Below, piece after piece: positions 1-9,822 of a DNA stretch of 64,000 bases. The stretch's first letter is position 1; every line of letters begins with the position of its first letter. Location of the stretch: contig CM020619.1 of the NCBI GenBank assembly GCA_009829735.1, positions 6,154,083-6,218,082 on the forward strand, read 5' to 3'. Origin of the DNA: Pyropia yezoensis. Its lineage: Eukaryota; Rhodophyta; Bangiophyceae; Bangiales; Bangiaceae. The notes under the pieces are model-generated. The model was not told the origin of the DNA, did no database searches, and worked only from the letters and a program-made list of their open reading frames with translations. A program made the translations under genes and the position numbers.

Positions 1-946
1 GTCCGTTCGGCCCTCCGAACGTAGGAACTCCCTTCATAAGGGTCTGCATAGAGCGGATCGCCCGATGCGACGTATTACGCATCGATTCCGATACGGTGGT
101 AGAGCGGTCCTCCAAACGATAACGTTCGGGAGTCAATACCGACCGGAAGACCTCGTTGACGATCTCCGTGTCGGCGTCCTGGATATCCAGTCGCTTAGCC
201 AGTTGATGAGCAAACTCATCGGACTCCATCCGCTTCAGTAGGCTCGCAGTTACCTGCGCGGTCATAGCTTCCACCACTGAAGATGGTACTTCAGGCGTCG
301 GCACCTCGGGAACCCAAGTTGCCTGGCCTCCTTCGTCGTGGGGGTACTGTGAGAGGGTACCCCCTCCGCCAATAACCGACTCTCCACCGGCGTAAGTATC
401 CGCCGGGTCGTGTCCGCGGAGTCCGCTTCGGGTGCTCCGAGCGTATCGCTCCGTGTGGCTCCGTTCCAACTCTGCCGACGAGTCGGATCCATACCCCATT
501 GCGTCCGGGGGTTGTCCAGGAGTAGCAACACCGGGGTTGACCCTGGTGGACTCCGAAAGTAGTCCGGCCGGTTCGAACCGTACCGGTGTGGGAGGAACAC
601 GTCGGGGTCCCGTCGTGTGGTGTGTTGACATCAACACTGCCATTGCGTCCTCCGTCCGATCTTGACGGGCGTCGAGTCCGGAAAACCGGGCCTCGATGCG
701 GGCCAATGATGCCATCAGGGAATCCCCTGGTGAAGGAGGCGGCGGAGTGAGGTCGGTCGACGACAGTTGAGGCGGGCCCCCGCCTCCTGCTGTCCGAGCC
801 GTGCCAAACGTCGATCCGGCACCGGAAAGCATTGGCGTCTCAATGTTGTCGATCGGGATCCCGATCTCGGTTCCCGTAGTCACCTCCGGGGTCGGCGTCG
901 ACGCCGATCCGTCATCTTCAACGTTCCCCGTCTCTTGGGTAGACAT
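1..946 (-). CDS. gag N-terminal part of a minus-strand LTR retrotransposon, partial at left edge
   Basis: An uninterrupted minus-strand reading frame starts at ATG 946-944 (MSTQETGNVE...) and stays open for about 315 codons to the window edge. It begins about 200 bp downstream of an LTR and PBS on the same strand, the usual place for gag. The visible part is rich in Pro, Ser and Thr, then has a helical stretch (TASLLKRMESDEFAHQLAKR) and ends in ...MKGVPTFGGPNG, which resembles the lead-in to a capsid-like gag domain. It does not align obviously with the gags of the two complete elements in this window, so it is a separate family. Whether it is Ty3- or Ty1-like cannot be said without pol. Identification as gag rests on position more than on sequence. 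Confidence 0.7.
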   Translation of the reverse strand, partial: MSTQETGNVEDDGSASTPTPEVTTGTEIGIPIDNIETPMLSGAGSTFGTARTAGGGGPPQLSSTDLTPPPPSPGDSLMASLARIEARFSGLDARQDRTEDAMAVLMSTHHTTGPRRVPPTPVRFEPAGLLSESTRVNPGVATPGQPPDAMGYGSDSSAELERSHTERYARSTRSGLRGHDPADTYAGGESVIGGGGTLSQYPHDEGGQATWVPEVPTPEVPSSVVEAMTAQVTASLLKRMESDEFAHQLAKRLDIQDADTEIVNEVFRSVLTPERYRLEDRSTTVSESMRNTSHRAIRSMQTLMKGVPTFGGPNG

Positions 947-1152
947 AGTCACAATCAGTCAACCGACGTAACAATCACCACGAATAAGAGAGCGAGGGGG
1001 TAGATTGGGGAGAGTAACAGTAGATCACAGTCAAAGGTAAAAACTCAACACAATCGATCAGGTCGCAACACCACGAGTACGAGAAAAGGACCGGATCCCT
1101 ATCCGTGTGCCAGGGCCGAAGACGGCGTCACCACAAGGGTGACGGAAACCCT

Positions 1153-1170
1153 TCCCCTGCTGCTCCACCA
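1153..1170 (-). other. primer binding site of the left-edge retrotransposon
   Basis: Read on the minus strand, one base after the LTR end, the sequence is TGGTGGAGCAGCAGGGGA. It begins with TGG, complementary to a tRNA CCA end. The same 18-mer follows the 5' LTR of the complete element at 53705-63087, and a two-mismatch version follows the LTR of the element at 7163-17568. The matching tRNA was not identified. Confidence 0.75.
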
Positions 1171-1171
1171 A

Positions 1172-1534
1172 TGTAGCACAATAGGGATCCGTCGCACGTC
1201 CACTCTCAGGGAACACTCACCAAAGGGGATCGGCACCAACGTCACCGGGAGGCCAAGGTTGCTGTCCTTGGAGCGCAAGCCACGGGACCAAGATGGGAGC
1301 CCAAATGGGAGGGGTTTGTTGTTCTACCGTGGCCGGCGGTGGATTCGCCGCCGGCCCCCACGTTATAAACCCTCGGAGACACTACTAACTACCCTCCACC
1401 CCAAGATGCAAGTCCCTCTGGTCATACGTAACTTATAGATACCGTGACCAGTACGAACTATCAAATTGGAAGTCAAGGGTTAGAAGTAGCCCCCCTAATA
1501 TTAGGGTTACAATACGGCCAACCATATTGCTACA
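1172..1534 (-). repeat. 5' LTR (363 bp) of the left-edge retrotransposon
   Basis: The boundaries are a perfect 7-bp inverted repeat, TGTAGCA at 1172-1178 and TGCTACA at 1528-1534, with TG...CA ends. On the minus strand it is followed by the PBS and gag, so it is the 5' LTR; the 3' LTR lies outside the window. A diverged relative with the same ends occurs at 24779-25126. A TATA-like motif (minus-strand TTTATAACG near 1360-1368) lies next to a GC stem-loop at 1331-1356 whose pairing is retained in the relative. Confidence 0.85.
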
Positions 1535-3172
1535 CCACGCAAAGCGCATCGAGGCCGCCGCTGTGCGTGGCGGGAGGAGGGGGATGACGCCCCTGACAAT
1601 GCGCTGAAGGACCTGCCGTGGCGGTGACGGGCGTGCCCGTATCAGCGGAGCAGATGGGAAGGGCGGTGAGGGTCATATGTGGCGGTGCTGTTGGAGATTC
1701 GCGGGAGGGACTTACGGGCGCGGGTAGTGCCCGGTGGGTGACTTGGGCGGAGGACGTATCCGGCCTGCCTGGTGCAGGGAGCGGGGAGGGCGGATCCTGG
1801 GCGGCCCCGCGGGAGCACCGGGAGGCGGGGGATGCGAGCGGCGACCCCGTGGCAGCAGGCGAGGAGGCGATCCCGGTGGCCGAAGGGGCAGGGTCGAGTG
1901 GCGACCCGCGGAGAGCCGCACGATGGAGGGCGGGCGGCGGGTGAGCGGCCGAGCGGGGGCCGCTGCACCGCACGGCGCAAGCAGCGGGGGGCGGGCATTA
2001 AGGGGAAGTGGGGGGGGGGGGGGGGGGGGGGGGACGCGGCTGCGTGACAAGTGGGGGAGGGCGTGAAGGACTGCGTGGCCCTTAAAACGGGGGGAACGCG
2101 CGGGAGGGGGCAGGCGACGAGAAAGTGGGCATCTTTTGCTCTCGCTGCTGCGTCTGGCTACGTGGGCGAGAGGGACAAGGTGGGGAGCGCCCAACTCCCC
2201 TTGTGGTGCGCCAACAGGTGCGACGCGTCCCTCGCGGGGCGACCGCGCCGGCGCTCCACGCCATGTGGTTCAGGGGGTCCACCCCGGCCCGGCGGGCGAC
2301 GGATGGGCGCCTGCTAATGTATCTGTCGCTGACCATGCCCGGCCGGGTACACACGGCGCTGGTGGCCGCGTCGAGGACGACGCTGCGACAGAACGGTGTT
2401 TACACGTACGCCAATGCCACCGCGTGGGAGGAAGGACGTCGAGGGTCCGCCCGCCGCGGCGACCTCCGCCGCACCTTCCACACCATGCCGCTCGGCGGCA
2501 GAATGTGGATGTGTACGATCAATACAATGCTCGCGGGCGGGCGGCCGCGGCGGCCGCGGCGGCAGCGGCACGGCCAGGCGGGGGTGGTGGGCGCTCCACC
2601 CCGCCCGTCTGCCGCGCAATGACGCGAGGTCGGATGAGATAGGGGGGGTGCGGGGAGGACAAGCCGAGCGCCGCTCGCCCACCCACGCGGGGGAGCGTGC
2701 CCCCCGAGCAGCCCCCTGCCGCCCGCCAGTCTGCGTGGCCCGCCCTCGGGCCAACAGCCCGCGCGGCACTCCCACAGTCGGGCACGTTGCGGCGGCGGCA
2801 GCAGCGGTCACCGCCACTGCCGCGGCCGCGGCCGGCGGGGCGGCCGGCCGATGGGGAGGGGTGGCGGTGGCAGCCGCGGTGGGGTGCCAGTGAGGTAGCC
2901 AAGGTTGGCGAACGGTATTGGCGGACGTTTGTGGAGGTCTTCTTCGTCAAGGCCATGGCAGGGGCTGGGGGGGTGCTGGTGCGGGTGTGGCCCGGGGACT
3001 GGACTATCTGGTTTACTGCGGGGGGAGAGGGCAAGGCGGAGGTGGTGTGGTGCGGGAAGGAGAGGCCGCCTTACATGGAGGTCGCCAGGCGGCTGCGAGA
3101 GCGACTCGTGCATGAGCAGCTGAAGGGGTAGGTCTGTGAGGGGGTTCTTTCCCGAGATGGGGGACCCTACGT
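1535..3172. other. GC-rich stretch without a recognisable gene
   Basis: All frames are long because stop codons are rare in this composition. Two plus-strand pieces look more protein-like than the rest: 2275-2550 (with MYLSLTMPGRVHTALVAAS) and 2900-3131 (with VRVWPGDWTIWFTAGGEGK, ending at a TAG). They are in different frames and match no family I know. A run of 24 G lies at 2010-2033. This could be a decayed gene or unannotated exons. Confidence 0.3.
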
Positions 3173-3472
3173 GAATCACTGCTCCGGGCCTGAAAGTATT
3201 TGTGCTGGGTATGTATCGACCGGCTTCGGTGGGGGATCAGCTGATCCGTGCAGGGATCCCCACGCACGCTCCATTCCGAGGTGCACCATCGTTGCCATCG
3301 CCGTAGGTAGACACGGGCCGCCCCCCGCGCTGCTGTCACCCGCCTCGGTGTGCCGTCAAAGCCCGGCTCTCCCCATCAGCCCCTCCGCCCCTCTCATCTT
3401 CTCTTCGCCTTTGGGCCGCCGCTGCCGCCGTCGGCCCCGCCGTGTTCCAGTTCTGCCCTACCTGTCGGCACC

Positions 3473-3969
3473 ATGAGCGCCCCCCCCGCCGACGCGTCGT
3501 CGACCATCTATGCCCTAGACTTTGACGGCGTCGTTGTCGACTCGGTGAACGAGTCTTCCGCGTCGGCCTTCAAAGCCGCCCGTGCCTTTTGGGGCGACGC
3601 GGTCATCCTCCCTGGCGTGGCAGGCCCGCCAGAGTGGCTCACCGCCGCCATGCCGTCTGTGCGGCCGGTTGTTGAAACGGACTATGAGAACGTCTTGCTG
3701 GTCCGCTACCTCGCAGAGGCGCACAGTGGAGGCGGCGGCAGCGGTGGCGGCGGCGGCGGTGGCGGCGAGGGAGAGGGAGGGGCGGGGGGCGGGGACGCCG
3801 GCCTCGCCGACGCGGTCGACGGCGTCCTCCGTGGCAGGCGTGACCCCATCCGCGGCTACCTGATGGACCGATGGGGGGTGGCTGAGGCGGAGCTCATTGA
3901 GGCGTTTGGGAATGTCCGCGACGCGTGGATGGCTGAAGACATGGACGCGTGGATTGGGGCGAATCGATT
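3473..3969 (+). CDS. HAD-superfamily phosphatase, first exon only
   Basis: The ATG at 3473 sits in a good context (GGCACCATGAG). The protein opens with HAD motif I, YALDFDGVVVDS, where the two Asp act as nucleophile and acid/base in phosphate-ester hydrolysis. It continues with NESSASAFKAAR, RPVVETDYENVLLVRYLAEA and the cap-region text FGNVRDAWMAEDMDAWIGANR. These blocks match, from memory, a land-plant family of uncharacterised HAD hydrolases. A Gly-rich insert lies at about residues 84-105. The family match stops at ...WIGANRL, where the DNA reads tt^GTACGT, a plausible 5' splice site at 3970; unspliced reading reaches a stop at 4000. Motifs II-IV were not found within about 2 kb downstream, so the gene either has a long intron or is truncated. 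Confidence 0.7.
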
Positions 3970-4000
3970 GTACGTTTTTGTGGGGGGGTGGGTGGGGTGA

Positions 4001-6090
4001 CGGGGGGGACCGGTTATGCTCTGCCGATGGCGCGCGCTGACTGGCACTGGAGGGAATTGGCAGTGCTGGCGAGAGGCAGAGTCGCGTATGCCCCTCCCGC
4101 CGAGGCTGGTACCGACGGGGTCAGCGGCCGGGGTGGCGGCGGTCAGTGCGTTTTTTGGGTGGAAAGTGAGCCGCTGTCTGACGCATCGTTGACTCGCCCC
4201 ACGGCCTTCTCGTGTGCTGCTGTGTCCGTGTGGGTGTGTTTCCCTTGTCGGCGCTGGCCACGCACCACTGGCGACTGGCTGTCCGCATTGTTTGTGACCT
4301 GCGCCGCCCTCCCCGACTCGCCCCTGCCACCGCGCCCTCTGACCTGCCCCACCCTCTCGTTGCTTGCAACCCCCCGGCGGTCCCCCTCTTTTGTTGACCA
4401 GGCCTCTGTCCTCCCCGATGTTGGCCACGTCCCCGGGTCTTGTCCTCTCGTTGCGGCGGCCTGGACCCAATACCGCTCCCTGCCTCCCGCCCTCGCCCCC
4501 TATCTCTGGGTCAATAATGGGAAGGCAACTGGTCCTTTACCCCCAGAGGTGGCACCTAAAGAGGCTGCAGCTGTGTTCCTGCCGGGGAGGTGCGCTGCCG
4601 AGGGTGGGGGTGCGGGAAGGTCTTGAGCAAGACAGACAGGGCAGAGTGTTGCGTCAGTGGAGATGGCGATACCCGCAGCACAATCAGTCTGAGCATGCAG
4701 TTGAAATTGAATTGACTGGCAAGGAGCCGCCCTTTTATTACATAGTAGGTCTGACATACCTCATTGAGGAGTGCTCCGTTCGTTTCGGTCTTCACGTGCA
4801 GCGATGTAATGCACGACTGGTATCTGTATCGGCTTCATTTTTTGGCAGCAGTCACAAGGTAGCTGAAGCGGTTCGTTTTTTTGTCTGTCTTGGATTTTAG
4901 TATGTAAACACTGTGAATTTCATAGGAAAACGGAAGTTGAGAAAAACTGGTGCCACTTGCGAAAATCTGTTGCCAGACGGATATTTGGTCAGAAACCGCT
5001 GGCCCGGATTTCGCCCCGCCGGTACGCAGTTGGTCAGACTTCAACCGCGCTGATGGGAATACAGCGCCACAGACCGGCGCGGGTGTCAACAGCGTGGCAC
5101 GAGAAAGCGGCGCCAAAGAGGGCAAGCGCCGACAGACTGACGCACCCAATATGCACTCAGCTGTCTTGCTTCGCTGGCCACAGTAGCCACCCGTGCCGTG
5201 CTCAAGATGGCCTGCATTTACATGTACAATTCTGCATTCATGCGTACTTTTATCAACATAATTTCAAGTAACTACGTAATATTCTGTAATTCGCTTTGGA
5301 AGAGCGGGCCATGGACTCCAGACCGGCCGGCCGTCATCCCCAACTCCTCTGTTGACGCCCGTCTCCCGCACAGGCCGCCTCATTCACCCCCCCCGCTGCC
5401 CATGGTCCCTGTGTCGCACATCCCACCAATTCTCATGCATACCCGCACTCCGCAACCTTGCCGACGACTGCCTCCTGCGCTCACCCCAACGCTGCCTCGC
5501 ATCATGGCATTTTTGGGTACCACCCCCCGCTCAGCGACAGGTCGCCCCGAGGACGCTGCCGCCGCTCACACCCCAGAGGACATGACCACGGGCCACGCGA
5601 CGGCTGCGGTCTCATGAGCGTGTGGCGCCACCGCCGGAGAGGGTGCCGCAGCTGCTCCCCGTCCGCGCCAACACGCTGCATCACCAAGGCCAGCGCCCGC
5701 CACAGCTGGCGCGGCCGCCTCGCCCACCGCCCCCCCGATGTCACAGGGCGGACGGGCACCTGCAAGTCCTTGACATTGCATGATCAAACTCCTCAGGAAA
5801 TTGATTCGCTACCAAATACGCTAGTTTCCTACGCTCGGCTCTTGAGAGTTCAAGATACGCAGGGTGGACTTCAGGCCCAGCGTATACGCATGCGGTGTAC
5901 GCAGGCCTACGCCGGCACTGGAGCAAGCGCTTGGTCAAAATTCGCCTGGCAGTAGGCCGGTACGCTCGGGTATGGCTGAGGACTTGATACTCTGCGCATG
6001 CCCAAAATGGATACTCATGATGACCTCTGGCGTGGACGCGCGGACCACGCGGCGTGGTGGCGACGGGATCTGGCCGGCGTCGCCGCCGCA
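4001..6090. other. no supported gene; partly AT-richer intergenic sequence
   Basis: The stretch 4650-5300 is clearly less GC-rich than its surroundings and has no long open frame. 5300-6090 contains only short open frames with no recognisable motif. The missing HAD motifs of the upstream exon were looked for here and not seen. Confidence 0.4.
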
Positions 6091-6111
6091 CGGCGGCACA
6101 TGCAAAAGACA

Positions 6112-6267
6112 TCCGCACTCAATGCCGATCTCCTCGAGGCGATGGACGCGCAGGGCGGCCTTGACGCGGCGATGCCGAAAGGGATCCAGCTTACCATGAG
6201 CAGTCGCCACCTGACACGGGCGCATGTGGCGAGCCACTTGCGAAAGTGCCGCAACGGCCTCCGCCGC
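6112..6267 (+). pseudogene. GARP/Myb-like DNA-binding domain fragment
   Basis: In one plus frame the translation contains LLEAMDAQGGLDAAMPKGI, then HLTRAHVASHLRKCR. This follows the plant GARP (G2-like/ARR-B/PHR) pattern of an LGG motif, a PK-I-x-x-M element and a terminal LT-x-x-HV-x-SHLQKYR helix. The usual N-terminal W-T-x-x-LH part is degenerate or absent, and KCR replaces KYR. No start, no transactivation region and no continuing exon can be assigned. WD40-like text follows in another frame within 65 bp. I read it as a gene remnant; a small exon of an intron-containing gene is the alternative. Confidence 0.5.
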
Positions 6268-6329
6268 GACGGGAAAGGATGGGGTGGGTGTCGCAGCGGC
6301 GGCGTGGTGGGGGGCGGGGGCGGGGGGGC

Positions 6330-6563
6330 CTCTTGGACTCATATGACTGCACGCTGTTTGTGTGGGACGTTGGGCGCGGGGAAGGACGCACAGACTTGGT
6401 CAGCTACGTGTGCGTGGTGAAGGTGGGCTCGGGGGCTGGCGGTGGTTCGGCCGGGCAGACGATGCAGCGGGTAATGTCGGGCTCATATGACAGCACTCTG
6501 CATGTGCGGGACCTGGTCACGGGTAGTCGTGTTAGGCAAGTTTTCAATGGGCGTCACCGATGC
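6330..6563 (+). pseudogene. degenerate WD40 repeat fragment (about two blades)
   Basis: One plus frame carries DSYDCTLFVWDVGRGEGR and, about 45 residues later, MSGSYDSTLHVRDLVTGSR followed by VRQVFNG. Both match the WD40 pattern SGSYDxTLxVWDxxTG; the second has R for W in the WD dipeptide. The spacing is near one blade length. The fragment is in a different frame from the GARP-like piece upstream and from the kinase-like piece downstream, so no single protein can be read through. Confidence 0.5.
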
Positions 6564-6576
6564 GGCCGCCGCGGCG

Positions 6577-7063
6577 GTGTCGCCCGCGGAGGAATCAGTG
6601 CTGAGGCTCGCAGAGGCGTGCTGGTCGCAGGACCCAGACGCACGGCCCCGACACGGACGCGGTGGCCGCCCGCCTCGATGCAACCGAGCGGGCGCTCGGG
6701 CCCAACACCGACCCGTTGCGCGTGACCAAGCGCCAGTCCGAGGCCCGCGCCACGGCGGTCGCGGTGGCGGCGGCCGCCTTGGTGCCGGCTGCGGCGCGAG
6801 CAGCGGCGGCCGCGGCTGCAGCCTCCGGCGACAGCCGCAGCAGCGGCCGCGACGGTGGCGGCGGCGATTGGGGCGGCGGGATTGTCGGCCTCGTTGGCGT
6901 CATCGATTTGGATGACCAATTATCGACGGGCATGCAGACGGCGGTGGGCGACTCAGAGCCTGGCGCGTTGTTGGCGGTTGAGAACGAGGAGCAGCGCGGT
7001 GTTGTCGTCGAGCAGCAGCGAGTGCAGCTATGGCAGCCACAGGCGGCCACCAGAGGAGGCTAG
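6577..7063 (+). pseudogene. C-terminal remnant of a TKL-type protein kinase, frameshifted
   Basis: The frame beginning near 6577 gives EESVLRLAEACWSQDPDARP, the classic last subdomain (XI) of tyrosine-kinase-like kinases (L-x-x-x-CW-x-x-DP-x-x-RP). The expected continuation DTDAVAARLDATERALG is present but in the next frame, so there is an indel near 6648. An Ala-rich tail continues to a stop at 7061-7063. All upstream kinase subdomains (P-loop, HRD, DFG) are missing. The chromovirus at 7163 inserted about 100 bp downstream. Confidence 0.55.
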
Positions 7064-7157
7064 GGGCGGGGTGGGGGAGAATGGAAGGGGGGGCGGGGGC
7101 TGGGGCGTGGGGGGGAGCGGCGCCCCACCCTCCTCTGACCCTCCCTTGATCCACCTC

Positions 7158-7162
7158 CCGCC
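7158..7162. repeat. target site duplication CCGCC, left copy
   Basis: The five bases before the 5' LTR are CCGCC, and the same five follow the 3' LTR at 17569-17573. A 5-bp duplication is normal for Ty3/gypsy integrases. It shows that 7163-17568 is one insertion. Confidence 0.9.
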
Positions 7163-7703
7163 TGTGGGAGATTGGGCCGGAATTCGGTACCAATACTTTG
7201 GAGATTCGGGTCAAGTAGACTCGACCGGAAGTCGAAATTCACCCGACACACGATGGTGAGACTTTTGACTACTGGACGGAAATTCGACTAGGACTTCCGA
7301 CATACTAGAGCAGGGTAATGCTGCTGGTGTTTGTCTCTTGGGATTTTTGCACGGGAGCCAGACGGATTTCTACGCTTTGAGTGCTTTGCGTGTGGCATGA
7401 TCTGATTGGTTTGTTTGAGTGTTCATTTTCTGAGTGTTTTGAGGGGGTTGCGTGAGCGTGTGAGGAGGGTTGATAAGGAGGGACAGCAAGGCGGGGAGAG
7501 CCCACCTTGGCTGGCCAAGCAAGTAAACACCGTCTGGCTCCGACACATCTTGTTCGTGCCTTGGTGAGTGGACCCGCTCACCACACGCAAGTCGCGTGTT
7601 CGGCGGTCTGGACGTGCTTGCTTCCGGTGTCCCAAGTTGGGATATCGGCAGTTCTCCCTCTTCCTTCCCTAACTCGGGGTTGGTGGTTGGGAGTACTGCT
7701 ACA
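7163..7703 (+). repeat. element A 5' LTR
   Basis: It starts TGTGGGAGATT and ends CTGCTACA. It is 541 bp long and about 99.4% identical to the copy at 17028-17568. The end resembles the TGCTACA end of the left-edge LTR family. Confidence 0.95.
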
Positions 7704-7705
7704 GT

Positions 7706-7723
7706 TGGTGGATCAGCGGGGGA
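7706..7723 (+). other. element A primer binding site
   Basis: The sequence TGGTGGATCAGCGGGGGA begins two bases after the LTR end. It differs at two positions from the PBS shared by the left-edge element and element B, which suggests the same or a related primer tRNA. The leader between LTR and gag (7704-8020) has no ORF. Confidence 0.75.
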
Positions 7724-8020
7724 GAGGATATCGACTTTGGTACCTCCCTTGACCGGAGCCGGGACCAAGTTGGCCCCTCTCCCCCTTCGGCACCGAGACT
7801 TCCGGTGACGCGATCGTCTCGCCTACGTTCCGAGCGTTCGCTGGGTGATGAGGTTGGCCACCGTGAGTCTTGGTGGGAGACCCGGAGCTTCGGGAAACCT
7901 CACCGCCTTCCTTGAGGCAGGTGGAGGGGTGAAACGTGCTCTACGAACTCCCTAGCTGACGTTCCCCGACTCTGGACACCGTTTGGTCGTTTTGGTTGAC
8001 TCCACGTGACTCTTGTGGAG

Positions 8021-9784
8021 ATGGCTGGCGAGGGACACCCCCCCATTGCGCCGAGTGTACCTGGGGAGGGGGAGCGTAGTCCTCCTCCGACGGGCGGAGT
8101 ACCACCCAGGCCGGGCAGTGCTGATGTGGTGGGTCCAGAGGTTGGACCCCGACGGCGGTCGGCCAGGTTTCTTTCCAGGCCGTCACCGGAAGATACGGGC
8201 GGAGTTCGCCCTTCTCCGGTGGGAGCGCTCAGCCAGCGTCAGGCTCCGGCAACCTCTTCGGGGAGTGACGACACTCACTTCGGCATGGGACCGCCGACCG
8301 GCAGAGGTGACGGGACGGAGAGTTCCGTACCCCGGGTTGGTGGGTCCGCGCCACGACTGGTGCCGGAAGGACCAGGTGGGAGCTCGAGTCAAGCTCCACC
8401 TGGATCATCCGGTGTCATGGATGATTCGGTGATGACCGCCATCGCACAAGTCGTGCGAGAGGAGGTGGGGAAGGCGTTGAAGGGGAATACCCCTCCGCCT
8501 GAGCAGGCCTCGAGGCGGCAGAAGCGACGGGAGATTCGACGAACTCTCCGTCGTTTGGTGGACTCGGAGTCTGAGTCCTCCGCAAGTGGTAATTCGGGTG
8601 AACAAGATCTTACTCGACGGGTTCGTGTGACTCAAACGGACCGTCATGGGACTAGAGTCGTCCCAGGAAAGATAGTGGTGAATAATCCATTGTTTAAGGA
8701 TGTCTTCGACTGTGAGACATATGGGTTGGTCAACAAGTCGTTGACCTACTCGAATAGTCAGGCTCGTACCCTGGGCCGGCGCAAGAAGCACGTTGCGCAA
8801 TCCTTCGGGGTCCGTTCAGAGTGGGACGGGACTCCACCCCTGAAGGTCTTCCAGTTTTTGCGGAAGTTCGCAAAAGCCTGCGATGACAATGATGTCTCTG
8901 AAGCTGAAGCGTTTTTCATGCTTCAGGACTTCACCAAGGAGCCACTCCGCTCCGAGGTGATGAACGTCATGCCAAGTCGGCATGGTGGGAATCCGGGTGA
9001 GGTGACCTCCTACCTGGAGTTGGTTAATTGGATCCTTCGTCTTCACGCAGACGAGGCTTCCTTGGCTGTGCAGGTTGAAGAGTTCAACCGCGCCACCCAG
9101 ATTAAGGGTGAAGAGGAACGGGAATTCGCTGAACGACTCCGTCAGCTGAATGTCCTCTGTGGATTTCTATATCCCCAAGGAGTCATTAAGGGACGCTTTG
9201 TGGAGGGAGTCCACCGAGCAGCTCGAGCGACTGTGCGAGAGCGTAATACTCCGACCATGACTCTGGCGGAGTTGGCACGCATCGCCCAGACTAAGGGTGA
9301 TGAGTATCGCTGGCTCGTGTCTGAACAGCGAAAAGAACAAGAGAAAGAAGCTAAGGGAGTGGAAGCAAGTCGCTTCCGCAGAACTGCAAGGGTGCCTTCC
9401 TACACGCGGACGTACCCTGCAGTACCTTCGTCCTCAACTCGAGAGACGGAAAGTATGGTGGCCGCCATCCCTGATAAGTCACAGGGAAAAGCGGGGCCAT
9501 CGGCGTCAATGAGTGATCGGCTGTGTTGGCAGTGTTCCAAGTCGGGACACTGGGCAGCCCAATGCCCCACTCTAGATGTTCGACTGAGAGCCCTGTTGGC
9601 TCGTACCGGGAAGCTCGGTATTCCGAGGACTGATTCGGATACCCGGCCGCGCACCGCACGTGTGACGGCCATGACTCAACCTAAGTCAGAGGATGAGTCC
9701 ACGCTGGAGAAGGGGGAAGCCGCCTCCCCTAGCTCAAGTGATGAGGGCACTCCATCATCCGAGTCGGATGAGGGAAACGCCTAG
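8021..9784 (+). CDS. gag: element A gag polyprotein
   Basis: The ATG at 8021 (MAGEGHPPIAP) gives 587 aa; an in-frame GTG five codons upstream is less likely. The first ~220 residues are Pro/Gly/Ser-rich and variable. A capsid-like region follows, with blocks shared with element B gag: FDCETYGLVNKSL, SEWDGTPPLKVFQFLRKF, GEVTSYLELVNWILR, LRQLNVLCGF and TLAELARIA. A single CCHC zinc knuckle, CWQCSKSGHWAAQC, begins at nt 9524 and should bind element RNA. The tail is acidic and Ser-rich. The frame is intact and ends in TAG 9782-9784; pol lies in the -1 frame. Confidence 0.92.
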   Translation: MAGEGHPPIAPSVPGEGERSPPPTGGVPPRPGSADVVGPEVGPRRRSARFLSRPSPEDTGGVRPSPVGALSQRQAPATSSGSDDTHFGMGPPTGRGDGTESSVPRVGGSAPRLVPEGPGGSSSQAPPGSSGVMDDSVMTAIAQVVREEVGKALKGNTPPPEQASRRQKRREIRRTLRRLVDSESESSASGNSGEQDLTRRVRVTQTDRHGTRVVPGKIVVNNPLFKDVFDCETYGLVNKSLTYSNSQARTLGRRKKHVAQSFGVRSEWDGTPPLKVFQFLRKFAKACDDNDVSEAEAFFMLQDFTKEPLRSEVMNVMPSRHGGNPGEVTSYLELVNWILRLHADEASLAVQVEEFNRATQIKGEEEREFAERLRQLNVLCGFLYPQGVIKGRFVEGVHRAARATVRERNTPTMTLAELARIAQTKGDEYRWLVSEQRKEQEKEAKGVEASRFRRTARVPSYTRTYPAVPSSSTRETESMVAAIPDKSQGKAGPSASMSDRLCWQCSKSGHWAAQCPTLDVRLRALLARTGKLGIPRTDSDTRPRTARVTAMTQPKSEDESTLEKGEAASPSSSDEGTPSSESDEGNA

Positions 9785-9822
9785 CCGCTGAAACTAAGAC
9801 TGACCCACAGGCTCCAGCGGTA

